Assembly: GCF_000429145.1 (NCBI RefSeq)
Contig: NZ_AUBH01000004.1
Coordinates: 1 to 64,000, forward strand
DNA from: Aestuariibacter salexigens DSM 15300
GTDB taxonomy: Bacteria > Pseudomonadota > Gammaproteobacteria > Enterobacterales > Alteromonadaceae
DNA: 64,000 nucleotides
Reading direction: 5' to 3'
Shown in pieces: positions 8,114-16,418 of this stretch. The position numbers and the translations under genes were made by a program. Numbering within the stretch: position 1 is the first letter of the stretch; each line of letters opens with the position of its first letter. The notes beneath the pieces are model-generated. The model searched no databases, was not told the DNA's origin, and saw nothing but the letters and a program-made list of their open reading frames with translations.

Positions 8114-9405
8114 TGCTGTTTCCGCTATCTCTTCAAGGAAAAGGTACCATGGATATTGAGGCTCTACCCTCTTATCTGTACAGGCTTTCGTATGAACATG
8201 GCTACTCTGTGGGCGAGTTCATGAAAGCGCTTCATAATCTGGCTTGCAGGGAGAACAGGTTTTCAAATACGCAGCGCGTGCCACACTATATATTGCCGGG
8301 AGATTTGGCAACTCCCGGGATAACGTCTAAATACATTAAAAGTTTACTGGAAATATACACAAATCAGTCCTTAGATGAATCTTATTTATGGATCCTCGAC
8401 AAAGCTCTAGGAGCCTCGAGAGGGGAAGTATCCAAGAACTTCCGATGGTGTCCGGAATGCTTTCATGAAATGTCACAGTTGTGCATACCTGCATATTTCA
8501 AACTCATTTGGTTCATGAAGTCAGTTACTGCCTGCCCAATCCATAGAACTCCTATATTAGAAGTATGTCCGAGCTGCAATAAGACTCAAAATACATATAC
8601 CCGAGTGAAAGAAATGGGTTTATGTCAGTTTTGTGGGCATGAGCTTAGGAAGCGTAAAACGCGCCTTAGACGTTCTAGTATTCGCCATTCCTGGGATGAC
8701 ATTGGCGTTGATGTAGTGAAACTCTTTCAACATATGAACGATATTCCTGCCAAACACTTTCCAGAAAATGGCGCAGTTACCTCATTGAATTCTCTGTTGG
8801 ATTACTATTGGGATTCAAATCGAGAGAGCGAATTTTATTCTGTAATGAGTAGGGACGAAATGCTGTCCCTTACTCATCAGCAGAAAGAGATCAGTTTCAA
8901 GACAGCACGTAAAATTGCCTTTAGATTGGGGCTGCCTCTTTATGAGTTTCTTGCTGGGAAAGCAAAAGAAGTGACTATGTCATTAGATCCGAAGCTATTT
9001 TGTGCGTTGCCTCCTGGATTTCTCGAAGTCAGAAAGAAAGTAAAAAATGACCACAGATTGATAATTAGGAAGATCAAACACTATCTTAAACAACAGAATT
9101 CACCTCCAACTATCAGGGAAGTTGCTGAAGCAACAGGAATTAGTATCGGCTATCTTGAATATCGCTATCCGGCACTTGTCTCGCAACTTGTGCATCGGCG
9201 AAGGGAGCATGTAAACCTCGAAAAACACAGACTACAAAATGTAGCAACGAACGAGGCACTGAGCTTTTTTGTTGGTGCTAAATATAAGGCGAGTAACCTC
9301 TCGAAAAGAGAAGCGTATAGAGCACTGAGAACATCAACTCAGTTACCTAAAAGAATGATTAAAGTCGGAATACAGAAAGCAACTCGAGCATTAGGTTTTC
9401 CCTAA
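8113..9405 (+). CDS. tniQ: TniQ/TnsD-family target-selection protein
   Basis: The 430-residue protein opens with the TniQ signature (ALPSYLYRLSYEHG, about residues 17-30) and carries zinc-binding pairs CPEC, CPIH, CPSC and CQFC between about residues 115 and 180. In Tn7-family elements this protein recognises the insertion site and recruits TnsC. The C-terminal part (about 335-430) has a second helix-turn-helix-like stretch (TIREVAEATGISIGYLEYRY) that could read DNA. Length is between a short CRISPR-linked TniQ (about 380-400) and full TnsD (about 510). There are no Cascade genes in the window, so sequence-specific DNA recognition is the likelier mode. A 9-bp hairpin follows at 9427-9452. Confidence 0.85.
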   Translation: MLFPLSLQGKGTMDIEALPSYLYRLSYEHGYSVGEFMKALHNLACRENRFSNTQRVPHYILPGDLATPGITSKYIKSLLEIYTNQSLDESYLWILDKALGASRGEVSKNFRWCPECFHEMSQLCIPAYFKLIWFMKSVTACPIHRTPILEVCPSCNKTQNTYTRVKEMGLCQFCGHELRKRKTRLRRSSIRHSWDDIGVDVVKLFQHMNDIPAKHFPENGAVTSLNSLLDYYWDSNRESEFYSVMSRDEMLSLTHQQKEISFKTARKIAFRLGLPLYEFLAGKAKEVTMSLDPKLFCALPPGFLEVRKKVKNDHRLIIRKIKHYLKQQNSPPTIREVAEATGISIGYLEYRYPALVSQLVHRRREHVNLEKHRLQNVATNEALSFFVGAKYKASNLSKREAYRALRTSTQLPKRMIKVGIQKATRALGFP

Positions 9406-9426
9406 TGCATGCTTCTAAAACAGCAA

Positions 9427-9452
9427 CCCTGCAAGCTAAAAAACTTGCAGGG
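9427..9452 (+). terminator. hairpin after tniQ
   Basis: Arms CCCTGCAAG (9427-9435) and CTTGCAGGG (9444-9452) form a perfect 9-bp stem with an 8-base A-rich loop, 21 bases after the tniQ stop. There is no T-run on the plus strand, so intrinsic termination is uncertain; it could also be a protein-binding or transposon-end structure. Confidence 0.45.
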
Positions 9453-9638
9453 AAAACTCTAAATCGACCGATTCCTTGGGCAGCTACCGCTTTGCTCAAA
9501 CTTACTAGAATGTTTTTGAGAACAGAACAAAGTGAGAAAAATATATTTCGCGATTATTAAATGGATAGTCGGGTTCGATGAAAATGATGATGACCTGCCC
9601 CCAGATCTTGATCCACTTCTTGGTTAGCAAAGTCGATT

Positions 9639-10463
9639 TCAATTAATACTTCTCTTAGTTCGTTTTGTCCATCTGAATTGGGATGCAAACTCTGATGGGG
9701 TTTTGTAATCCAGTGAAGAGTGTGGTCGGTTTTCGTTATAGTCTTTCCGCCATTCAGCAATGATTTCTCGTGCTTGATGAAGCGAGGTAAACCAATGTTC
9801 ATTTAGGCACTCATCGCGGAATTTACCGTTGAAGCTTTCGATGTAAGCATTCTGCACTGGCTTTCCAGGTTGTATCAGTTTGAGCTGCACGCTGTGCTGA
9901 TAAGCCCATTGGTCTAATGCATTCCCCGTGAACTCCGGTCCCTGGTCTGTTCTGATAGCACTGGGGTAGCCTCTGAACTGGGCAATACTGTCCAGTATTC
10001 GTGTTACATGCTCACCAGTTATGCTGCGAGCTACCGCAATGTCCAAGGACTCTTTGGTAAAGTCGTCCACAATGGTCAGTGTTTTTAGTCGTCGTCCGTC
10101 TGACAAAGAGTCCATTACAAAGTCCATCGACCAGGTTTCATTCGGCGAATCAGGTAATTCAAGAGGCTGGCGGTCAACTGCGACACCTTTGCGCTTCTTA
10201 CGCCGTTTTACAGCCAAGCCTGATTCACTATAGAGCCGATCAACGCGCTTGTGATTAACCTCAAAGCCTTCGCGCCTTAGCATGGCGTGAAGACGACGAT
10301 AACCGAACCGACGACGCTCCTGAGCCAGCTCAGTCAGTCGTTGTTTAATGTCACTGTCCATTTCAGGGCGTTTAGGCGAATACGACAATGTTGAGCGTGA
10401 TAATCCCACAAGCAGGCACGCTCGACGCTGGGAAACGTCGGTCTCTTCCAGCATGGTCATCAC
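9639..10463 (-). CDS. IS3-family transposase OrfB (integrase core)
   Basis: The 274-residue OrfB carries the rve integrase core with the acidic triad visible as D in WSMDFVMDSL (about residue 113), D in IRTDQGPEF (about 173) and E in NAYIESFNGKF (about 209), followed by the K/R-rich end. An N-terminal helix-turn-helix-like HTH_21 region (QRRACLLVGLSRSTLSYS) precedes it. In this family OrfB is made as an OrfAB fusion by programmed frameshifting. Its start here is a GTG at 10463. Because orfA has a premature stop, this copy should not make an OrfAB transposase by itself, although OrfB reads through cleanly. Confidence 0.88.
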   Translation of the reverse strand: MMTMLEETDVSQRRACLLVGLSRSTLSYSPKRPEMDSDIKQRLTELAQERRRFGYRRLHAMLRREGFEVNHKRVDRLYSESGLAVKRRKKRKGVAVDRQPLELPDSPNETWSMDFVMDSLSDGRRLKTLTIVDDFTKESLDIAVARSITGEHVTRILDSIAQFRGYPSAIRTDQGPEFTGNALDQWAYQHSVQLKLIQPGKPVQNAYIESFNGKFRDECLNEHWFTSLHQAREIIAEWRKDYNENRPHSSLDYKTPSEFASQFRWTKRTKRSIN

Positions 10464-10486
10464 GGCCTCACGCTTATCCTGTGGGT

Positions 10487-10750
10487 TTAATACTTTCGAT
10501 TCAGGGCCGCTTTGAGTGCATCGTTATCCAGCATGGACTCTGCCAGCATGCGTTTGAGCTTGGCATTTTCTTCTTCCAACTGTTTAAGACGTTTCAAATC
10601 TTGTGCTTCCATACCCGCATACTTCTTTCACCAGGTATAAAAAGTGGCATCGGAAATTCCGTGCTTGCGACAGATTTCTTTAACAGGAATACCTGCTTCG
10701 CCTTCTTTCAGGATGTTGATGATTTGTTCTTCAGTAAAACGTTTTTTCAT
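10487..10750 (-). pseudogene. IS3-family orfA, interrupted by TGA
   Basis: The reading frame opens at ATG 10750 (MKKRFTEEQIINILKEGE) and ends at TAA 10487, the normal 87-codon OrfA with a helix-turn-helix and a Leu-rich coiled coil (LKQLEEENAKLKRML). Codon 41 is TGA at 10630-10628, right after TFYTW. Relatives have Arg at this place, so a single CGA to TGA change explains it. The remainder of the frame is intact, which indicates a recent mutation. Confidence 0.85.
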
Positions 10751-10818
10751 GTCCGCATTTTCCTCTGGTTGCGGACTTTACTAAGTTCAAAGTGGATCGG
10801 CTAGTAGGGAGCAGGTCA

Positions 10819-10944
10819 GTCGGCATAAATTGACAGGTAAGTATATATTATAATATGCCGAATGTGACTCTAGTGATTTTTATGTTTAGTAAAAAACTCT
10901 GAGAGTCTTTTAATAAACAAGCCTTCATAAGCAGCCAATTAATC
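10819..10944. other. short spacer between the two insertion sequences
   Basis: 126 AT-rich bases. A perfect 8-bp inverted repeat, TCGGCATA (10820-10827) and TATGCCGA (10854-10861), flanks a very AT-rich core. No gene is visible. The last 7 bases, ATTAATC (10938-10944), are the left copy of the IS481-element target duplication, so this DNA is the remnant of whatever preceded the nitrate cluster. Confidence 0.4.
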
Positions 10945-12144
10945 TATAGAAGTCTCGACTAGATCTTACATTTCCCTTTAAAAAGAGAGAGTTACCAGTT
11001 TAAGGTATGGGTGTCGAATCCAACTTAAACAAAAAGGTAACTCTCATGTTGCATACTAACAACCCTGTTATTAAACACAAAGTCGGTTTACTCAAATCTT
11101 GCTGAAGAACTGGGTAATATCTCTCAAGCCTGCAAAGTCATGGGCACATCACGAGACACGTTTTATCGCTATCAACAAGCTGTCGAAGATGGCGGCGTTG
11201 AGAATCTATTGAATCAGAATAGGCGTGTACCAAACGTGAAGAATCGCGTTGACGAAGCGATTGAATTGGCTGTTGTAGATTACGCAGTTGAATATCCTGC
11301 GCATGGTCAAACACGAACCAGTAACGAGTTGCGTAAGCGTGGTGTATTTGTTTCGCCCAGCGGTGTTCGTTCAATCTGGCTGAGACATGGTTTAGCGAAC
11401 TTTAAAGGACGCTTGGCTGCTCTTGAAGATAAGGTAGCCACAGAACAAATTATCCTGACTGAGAGCCAAGTTCAGGCACTAGAGCGTAAAAAGCAGGATG
11501 ACGAAGCCAGCGGCGAGATCGAGACGGTTCATCCAGGCTATCTTGGCTCCCAGGACACGTTTTATGTCGGCACACTTAAAGGCGTTGGTCGTGTCTATCA
11601 GCAAACGTTTGTGGACACCTACAGCAAAGTCGCTTTCGCCAAGCTGTACACCATGAAAACGCCTATTACGGCAGCTGATACACTCAATGACAAGGTGCTG
11701 CCGTTCTTCCAGTCTCACGACCTACCAATGCTGCGTATCCTCACTGACCGAGGTACGGAATACTGCGGCAAAGTTGAGAATCATGACTACCAAATGTATC
11801 TGGCCGTTAACGATATCGAACATACTAAGACCAAGGTCAAGTCTCCACAGACAAATGGTATCTGCGAGCGCTTCCACAAAACCATCTTGCAGGAGTTCTA
11901 TCAGATTACATTCCGTAAAAACCTGTATATGAGCCTGGAAGAGCTTCAGAAAGATCTGGACGAGTGGCTGGATTACTACAACAATGAGCGAACCCATCAG
12001 GGCAAAATATGCTGCGGCAGGACGCCAATGGAAACGCTCATTGATGGTAAAGCGGTTTGGGCTGAAAAGAATTTAGGTTCAAACTAACCTGACGAGACAC
12101 CCGACCAAACTGGTACTCTGTTAGATCTGGTCTGAACTTCTACA
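10945..12144 (+). mobile_element. IS481-family insertion sequence (frameshifted transposase)
   Basis: The 1,200-bp element has imperfect terminal inverted repeats: left TATAGAAGTCTCGACTAGAT and, read inward from the right, TGTAGAAGTTCAGACCAGAT, followed by a shared subterminal ACCAGTTT. It is flanked by a 7-bp direct repeat ATTAATC (10938-10944 and 12145-12151), the expected target duplication. The single transposase gene on the plus strand is frameshifted near its start. Removing the element and one repeat copy reconstructs the original intergenic sequence next to the nitrate cluster. Confidence 0.85.
11046..12087 (+). pseudogene. IS481-family transposase with early frameshift
   Basis: The frame begins at ATG 11046 (MLHTNNPVIKHKVGLL) and hits TGA at about 11103 because of one extra A in CTCAAATCTT (about 11091-11100). 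Deleting that base restores NLAEELGNISQACKVMG, which runs into the long downstream frame. The rest has a helix-turn-helix (ISQACKVMGTSRDTFYRY) and the DDE core: D in SQDTFYVG, D in ILTDRGTEY and E in GICERFHK. An internal ATG at 11140 could start a 315-residue product that lacks the first helices. Without the full N-terminus, binding of the element ends is doubtful. Confidence 0.82.
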
Positions 12145-12151
12145 ATTAATC
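12145..12151. repeat. right copy of 7-bp target duplication of IS481 element
   Basis: ATTAATC here equals the 7 bases at 10938-10944 that precede the left end of the IS481-family element. The match shows a simple insertion with no later rearrangement at this element's borders. Confidence 0.75.
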
Positions 12152-12237
12152 TGTATTAGCAATCTCTGCCTGGGGATATTGTCTCGCAAATTTAGCACTG
12201 TTTCACTATCGCATAACATTTCTCCATTCCTACTCTC

Positions 12238-12573
12238 TCAAAGGCATCCACCACAACTACCGCATCGCCAGTCATTTTGATTGACCGCCTGATAAAACCA
12301 CTCAACATGCTGTTCGTCGAATGGAATGTCGTAACGCTCAAACAGCGGCACAAGCCAGTCCGCTTGCTCCTCAATCCATTCGTGAATCTCTAATCCCTCA
12401 GTATATTCTTCATCATCTGGGAATAGCCAACTGAAAATACCGCGTGTACCCATGTGGTTCTCGGCTTTTACTGGAGGCAACTCCAAAAGCTGTTGGTTAA
12501 AGCTGACTTCCCAATGCCCCAAACAGAGCGTGTGTCCTTGCGCTGTCCAGCGCGCCGTGAAGGGATTTGTCAT
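12238..12573 (-). CDS. small acidic protein with C-terminal CGSCGGC motif, nitrate-cluster associated
   Basis: The 111-residue protein is Trp- and Glu-rich and ends in RCGSCGGCL, a compact four-Cys-like tail (three Cys visible: CGSCGGC) suited to a metal or cluster ligand or a disulfide. There is no signal peptide. It is the last gene of the narG-H-J-I-parvulin set, 35 bases after the parvulin stop and on the same strand, so it is probably co-transcribed with nitrate reductase. I do not recognise an assigned function. A role in maturation of the reductase is inferred from position only. The IS481 element lies just downstream of its stop. Confidence 0.65.
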   Translation of the reverse strand: MTNPFTARWTAQGHTLCLGHWEVSFNQQLLELPPVKAENHMGTRGIFSWLFPDDEEYTEGLEIHEWIEEQADWLVPLFERYDIPFDEQHVEWFYQAVNQNDWRCGSCGGCL

Positions 12574-12608
12574 CTTTTACCCCACCACTTATTCAAGTCT
12601 AAACAACG

Positions 12609-13403
12609 CTACTGCATTAACATCGAATCATCGAATTCAAACTTGAAACCTTGTATATCTGCTTCGCTGACAAGTCGATGTAAATATTGCGAGAGTGCTT
12701 TTCGATGCACTTTATCATTAAGATACTGTTTGATTTTTTCGCTTACCATATCGTAGGAAAGCGGCTTGCCATCTACTTTTCTAGCAACAAGAACAACATG
12801 GTAACCATAGCGAGTCTCTACCGGCTGTGGCATCAGCCCCTCATTAGCGGCAAATACCTGGCGTTCAAACTCCTTTACTGTCTGGCCATGTGAAAGCTGG
12901 CCTAAGCTGCCGTCAACATCTTTGGAAGGACATGAAGAAAACTGTTTTGCTAACTCGCCAAAAGTCGATTCCCCGCCTTGCAACTTATGAATAAGGTTAA
13001 CCGCCAAAGCATGGGATTCAGCCCTGTGTTCAAGATCTTTTGGGTCTGATGCAATCAATATATGACTTGCTTCAATTAGCGGAGCTGTTTTAAACGTACC
13101 TTTGTTTGCGCTGTAATAGCGCTCGCATTCCTCGGTTGTAGCTTCCGGTACGCTGACTTCAGAGGCTAATAAGCTATCAATCAATGGACTGTTTTGTTCA
13201 ATTGCATCTGAATCAGGATTAATCGGGATCCCTTTCTCCATCGCTTTTTGCGTAACCAGCTCACCAATAATCAATGTTTCTGCCGCTTTTACCATCGCTT
13301 GTCGGCGTGATTCTGCGGGATGATACTGAACCTCAGCGTCGATCATAGCCGCGCTAATGGTTTTTCCGTTTACTGTAATATCTGGTGTATTTGTAAGTGA
13401 CAT
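12609..13403 (-). CDS. PpiC-type (parvulin) peptidyl-prolyl isomerase of nitrate reductase cluster
   Basis: The parvulin domain spans about residues 110-215 (SHILIASDPKD ... FGELAKQFSSCPS ... GSLGQLSHGQTV ... RYGYHVVLV). It speeds proline isomerisation in folding proteins. The 264-residue protein has an N-terminal SurA/PpiC-like helical arm but no signal peptide, so it should act in the cytoplasm. It follows narI by 54 bases on the same strand. Parvulin genes in this place after narGHJI are known from pseudomonads and others, pointing to a chaperone role for the reductase. I chose ATG 13403 because AGGA lies 8 bases before it; a TTG two codons earlier is less likely. Confidence 0.85.
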   Translation of the reverse strand: MSLTNTPDITVNGKTISAAMIDAEVQYHPAESRRQAMVKAAETLIIGELVTQKAMEKGIPINPDSDAIEQNSPLIDSLLASEVSVPEATTEECERYYSANKGTFKTAPLIEASHILIASDPKDLEHRAESHALAVNLIHKLQGGESTFGELAKQFSSCPSKDVDGSLGQLSHGQTVKEFERQVFAANEGLMPQPVETRYGYHVVLVARKVDGKPLSYDMVSEKIKQYLNDKVHRKALSQYLHRLVSEADIQGFKFEFDDSMLMQ

Positions 13404-13457
13404 TGTCAATCCTACTTAAAAAGGAGGCTTCCCTGCCCCAATGTGTGGTTGTGGAAA

Positions 13458-14141
13458 TTATGCTCTTGAACGAACAACCTGATAGCTTCTGCGCACGTAC
13501 TGCACAGGAACGCTCCAAATATGAACCAAACGGCTAAATGGGAATAGTACGAACAGAGTAATACCTAATGTAACGTGGAACTTGTAAACCGGATGAACCG
13601 TTGAAATAAACTCAACTGCTTCGACAGGTCTGAATGTCAGTAAGTAACGAGACCAGCTCATGAGGTTATACATCACAGCACCATCCATATGGCCTGAAGA
13701 GATCACGATCGTAAACATACCCACGATTAACTGCAGATAGATAAGTAACAGGATGCCAGTGTCCATCATACTACTGTTAGCGCGGATCCTGGGGTCAAAC
13801 AGACGGCGTTTCACCAGCATGGTTAAGCCAATGAAGCAAAGTACACCAAAGAAGCCACCCACACCCATGGCGATCACTTGCTTAGTTGCGAGAGAAATTC
13901 CAAGTGCGTGCCAAATCTCCCACGGCAAAACGAGGCCGGCAAAATGTCCTAATAGGATCGCAATGATACCGACATGGAACAAAATGTTGGCTATCCGGAA
14001 GTTTTTGCTACTTAGCATCTGGCTTGAACCCGTCTTCCAACTGTACTGCTCTCGGTCATAGCGCAGAAGACTGCCGAGAAAGAAAATCCCGGTTGCGATA
14101 TAAGGATAGATGCCAAAAAAGAACATATCTAAAAACGCCAT
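13458..14141 (-). CDS. narI: respiratory nitrate reductase gamma subunit (cytochrome b)
   Basis: The 227-residue integral membrane protein has five likely transmembrane helices and carries the two b hemes that pass quinol electrons to NarH. His ligands are visible in NILFHVGIIAILLGHFAG (about residues 55-70) and in the late pair KFHVTLGITLFVLFPFSRLVH (about 187-207). Length equals that of E. coli NarI (225). The start ATG at 14141 has GGAGC upstream and lies 2 bases after the narJ stop. It anchors NarGH on the cytoplasmic face of the inner membrane. Confidence 0.95.
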   Translation of the reverse strand: MAFLDMFFFGIYPYIATGIFFLGSLLRYDREQYSWKTGSSQMLSSKNFRIANILFHVGIIAILLGHFAGLVLPWEIWHALGISLATKQVIAMGVGGFFGVLCFIGLTMLVKRRLFDPRIRANSSMMDTGILLLIYLQLIVGMFTIVISSGHMDGAVMYNLMSWSRYLLTFRPVEAVEFISTVHPVYKFHVTLGITLFVLFPFSRLVHIWSVPVQYVRRSYQVVRSRA

Positions 14142-14143
14142 AA

Positions 14144-14884
14144 CTAGCTCCTTATTGCTTGCTCAGCCGCTTGGGCTGACGAATTATCTACAAAACTGAT
14201 GGGAACATCCTGGTCACGACGTTGCGTCTCAGAGGGTCGATTGACCTGAGACGGGCAACCGCCGTTTACTGCGTCGCCTCCAAAAGTAACAGCCTCTTCT
14301 TCCCAGACTTTGTCCAACGCTTTTTTGGTATCATCGCGCTTCTCATCTTTGACTTGCTCACGTAATGCCTGCACATCAATAGCCGCCCCAGAAAGCGCAA
14401 CTAATGCAGAAAAGACTGCACCATAGTTACTGCCTCTTTTTTCTAGGCGCACTTGGAGAAGGGCAAGGATTGGCGAGATGTCCTGCAACCAGCCTTTGCC
14501 ATTCTCGCTGCCTTGTGTGCTAACAAATTCAAGAAACAGAGGGATATAATCAGGTAACTCCCTTACACCGATGTCCAGACCCGCTGCTCGGTACTGTTCA
14601 AGCAAATTGACCATAGCCTGGCCCCTGTCGCGCGATTCACCATGAATGTGTTCATAAATGAGTAGCGACAATGAACGACCCCGTTCAAACAGACCATCAT
14701 AGTCAGACTGCCAGTCAAGTAAGCTGTCTGAGAATCGCTGATCAACAAATGCAAGCAGACTCGCTTTGTTGGTTTCATCAAGCTCAGCATCGTTTGCGAT
14801 GAACTCTGCGATATCGATACTGTGCTCGTACAGCGCCTCAGTCGGATAATCAAGAAGTCTTGAAAGGACTTTTAAAATTTCCAT
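14144..14884 (-). CDS. narJ: nitrate reductase assembly chaperone
   Basis: The 246-residue helical protein starts LKVLSRLLDYPTEAL, the usual beginning of NarJ/TorD-family chaperones. These bind the NarG N-terminus, hold it until the molybdenum cofactor is inserted and then allow docking to NarI. The motif YIPLFLEF near residues 112-119 is typical. The C-terminus carries an extended hydrophilic tail (from about residue 195) with Cys and Pro, common in proteobacterial NarJ. Its ATG shares one base with the narH stop (TAATG), giving tight translational coupling. Confidence 0.93.
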   Translation of the reverse strand: MEILKVLSRLLDYPTEALYEHSIDIAEFIANDAELDETNKASLLAFVDQRFSDSLLDWQSDYDGLFERGRSLSLLIYEHIHGESRDRGQAMVNLLEQYRAAGLDIGVRELPDYIPLFLEFVSTQGSENGKGWLQDISPILALLQVRLEKRGSNYGAVFSALVALSGAAIDVQALREQVKDEKRDDTKKALDKVWEEEAVTFGGDAVNGGCPSQVNRPSETQRRDQDVPISFVDNSSAQAAEQAIRS

Positions 14885-16416
14885 TATTCTTGTACCTCCA
14901 CAGGGATGACTTGACGAACGGTTTGTTTTTTACCGCCAAATAGGTCTATGCTGCTGTCACCGCCACTACAGCCGTTACCGAAGCTGAAACCACAACCCGA
15001 TTTCATGTCATAAGCATCAGCTGCATACGCTTTGTGGCTGGTCGGAATGACAAATCGGTCTTCGTAATTGGCAAGCGCCATATAACGATACATTTCTTCA
15101 ACTTGCGCAACACTGAGACCAGCTTGCTCTAGCGCTTCCAGATTTTCTTCACCGTCAACCTGTTGTGAACGCTTAAACTTACGCATCGCCATCATGCGTT
15201 TTAAGGCATGTTCAACTGGGGCTTCGTCACCGGCGGTTAACATATTGGCCAAGTACTTCATTGGAATACGTAGTGCTTTTAAGTCTGGGAAGACACCATC
15301 CATGGGTACACTACCAGCCTCAACAGCGCTTTGAATTGGGCTCAAAGGCGGTACGTACCACACCATTGGCAGTGTGCGGTATTCAGGATGAAGCGGCAGT
15401 GCGACTTTCCAGTCCATTGCCATCTTGTAAACAGGAGACTCTTGCGCCGATTTTAACCATGCGTCGGGAATACCCTCTTTGCGTGCTGCTTCCTGTACCG
15501 CCTCATCGAATGGGTCGAGGAAGATATCGCACTGCGCCTGGTAAAGATCCTTATCATTGGCAACACTGGCGGCTTCTTCCACACGGTCAGCATCATAGAG
15601 CATAACGCCTAAGTAGCGAATGCGACCTACACAGGTCTCAGAACAGACTGTGGGTTGTCCAGCTTCAATACGTGGATAGCAGAAAATACATTTCTCAGAT
15701 TTACCGGTTTTCCAGTTGTAATAAATCTTCTTGTACGGGCATCCGCTGACGCACATCCGCCAGCCGCGACACTTGTCCTGATCGATCAACACAATGCCGT
15801 CTTCTTCACGCTTGTAGATTGCCCCAGATGGGCAGGACGCTACACAAGCTGGGTTGATGCAATGCTCGCACAGGCGCGGCAGATACATCATGAAAGTCTT
15901 TTCAAACTCACCGTACATATCGGCCTGGATCTGATTGAAGTTACTGTCAGCACGACGCTTGGAAAACTCTGTACCGAGGATTTCTTCCCAGTTAGGGCCC
16001 CAGTCAATTTTTTCCATGCGCTGACCCGTAATCAATGAACGAGGACGTGCAACAGGTTGGTGTTTACCCTCACCGGCTTTATGCAGATGCTGATAGTCGA
16101 AATCGAACGGCTCGTAGTAATCATCAATACCCGGAAGATCAGGGTTGGCGAAAATGTTGGCCAGAATGCGCAGTTTACCACCCTGTTTGGGAGTTAGTTT
16201 GCCATTGCTATGCCGAGTCCAGCCACCATTCCATTTTTCCTGATTCTCCCACTCTTTGGGATAGCCAATACCCGGCTTGGTTTCGACATTGTTAAACCAT
16301 GCGTACTCGACACCTTCGCGTGATGTCCATACATTCTTGCAAGTTACAGAGCAGGTGTGGCAACCGATACATTTGTCAAGGTTGAGCACCATGCCTATTT
16401 GAGCTCTAACTCTCAT
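14884..16416 (-). CDS. narH: respiratory nitrate reductase beta subunit (iron-sulfur)
   Basis: The 510-residue electron-transfer subunit carries four cluster-binding motifs: CIGCHTCSVTC (about residues 16-26), CEHCINPACVASC (about 184-196), CRGWRMCVSGC (about 217-227, with Trp replacing Cys, the mark of the 3Fe-4S cluster) and CIFCYPR...C (about 244-263). It passes electrons from NarI hemes to the NarG cofactor. Length matches E. coli NarH (512). The C-terminal tail holds an extra Cys/Gly-rich stretch (GCGFSFGNGCSGG). It sits 2 bases after the narG stop. Confidence 0.96.
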   Translation of the reverse strand: MRVRAQIGMVLNLDKCIGCHTCSVTCKNVWTSREGVEYAWFNNVETKPGIGYPKEWENQEKWNGGWTRHSNGKLTPKQGGKLRILANIFANPDLPGIDDYYEPFDFDYQHLHKAGEGKHQPVARPRSLITGQRMEKIDWGPNWEEILGTEFSKRRADSNFNQIQADMYGEFEKTFMMYLPRLCEHCINPACVASCPSGAIYKREEDGIVLIDQDKCRGWRMCVSGCPYKKIYYNWKTGKSEKCIFCYPRIEAGQPTVCSETCVGRIRYLGVMLYDADRVEEAASVANDKDLYQAQCDIFLDPFDEAVQEAARKEGIPDAWLKSAQESPVYKMAMDWKVALPLHPEYRTLPMVWYVPPLSPIQSAVEAGSVPMDGVFPDLKALRIPMKYLANMLTAGDEAPVEHALKRMMAMRKFKRSQQVDGEENLEALEQAGLSVAQVEEMYRYMALANYEDRFVIPTSHKAYAADAYDMKSGCGFSFGNGCSGGDSSIDLFGGKKQTVRQVIPVEVQE

Positions 16417-16418
16417 GA

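Larger units (their letters stand above)
4246..9405 (+). mobile_element. Tn7-like transposition module (regulator, tnsAB fusion, tnsC, tniQ)
   Basis: Four collinear genes encode a helix-turn-helix regulator, a fused TnsA-TnsB cut-and-paste transposase, a TnsC-type AAA+ ATPase and a TniQ/TnsD-type targeting protein. The last three overlap by 1-4 bases. No cas genes, CRISPR array or tnsE-like gene are present, so targeting would rest on TniQ itself. Coordinates cover the genes only; the element ends were not identified. Downstream DNA is interrupted by two insertion sequences, and the far end may have been lost or lie outside the window. Confidence 0.8.
9591..10818 (-). mobile_element. IS3-family insertion sequence (degenerate)
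   Basis: The 1,228-bp element is bounded by imperfect inverted repeats beginning TGACCTGC (9591 inward, and the complement ending at 10818); both continue to a shared GATCCACTT about 20 bases in. It carries the usual orfA-orfB pair on the minus strand. orfA is broken by a stop codon. The flanking four bases differ (ATGA left, GTCG right), so there is no target duplication, suggesting a deletion or rearrangement next to the element. The group resembles IS407-like members by OrfA/OrfB sequence; this is from memory of the family. Confidence 0.85.

Noticed and set aside
4246-9452. CRISPR-associated transposon
   Set aside because: No cas gene and no repeat array with regular spacing is visible anywhere in the window.
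9639-9802. Additional open frames on both strands within the IS copies and nar genes
   Set aside because: They are out-of-frame shadows of the transposase, narG, narH and other real genes.
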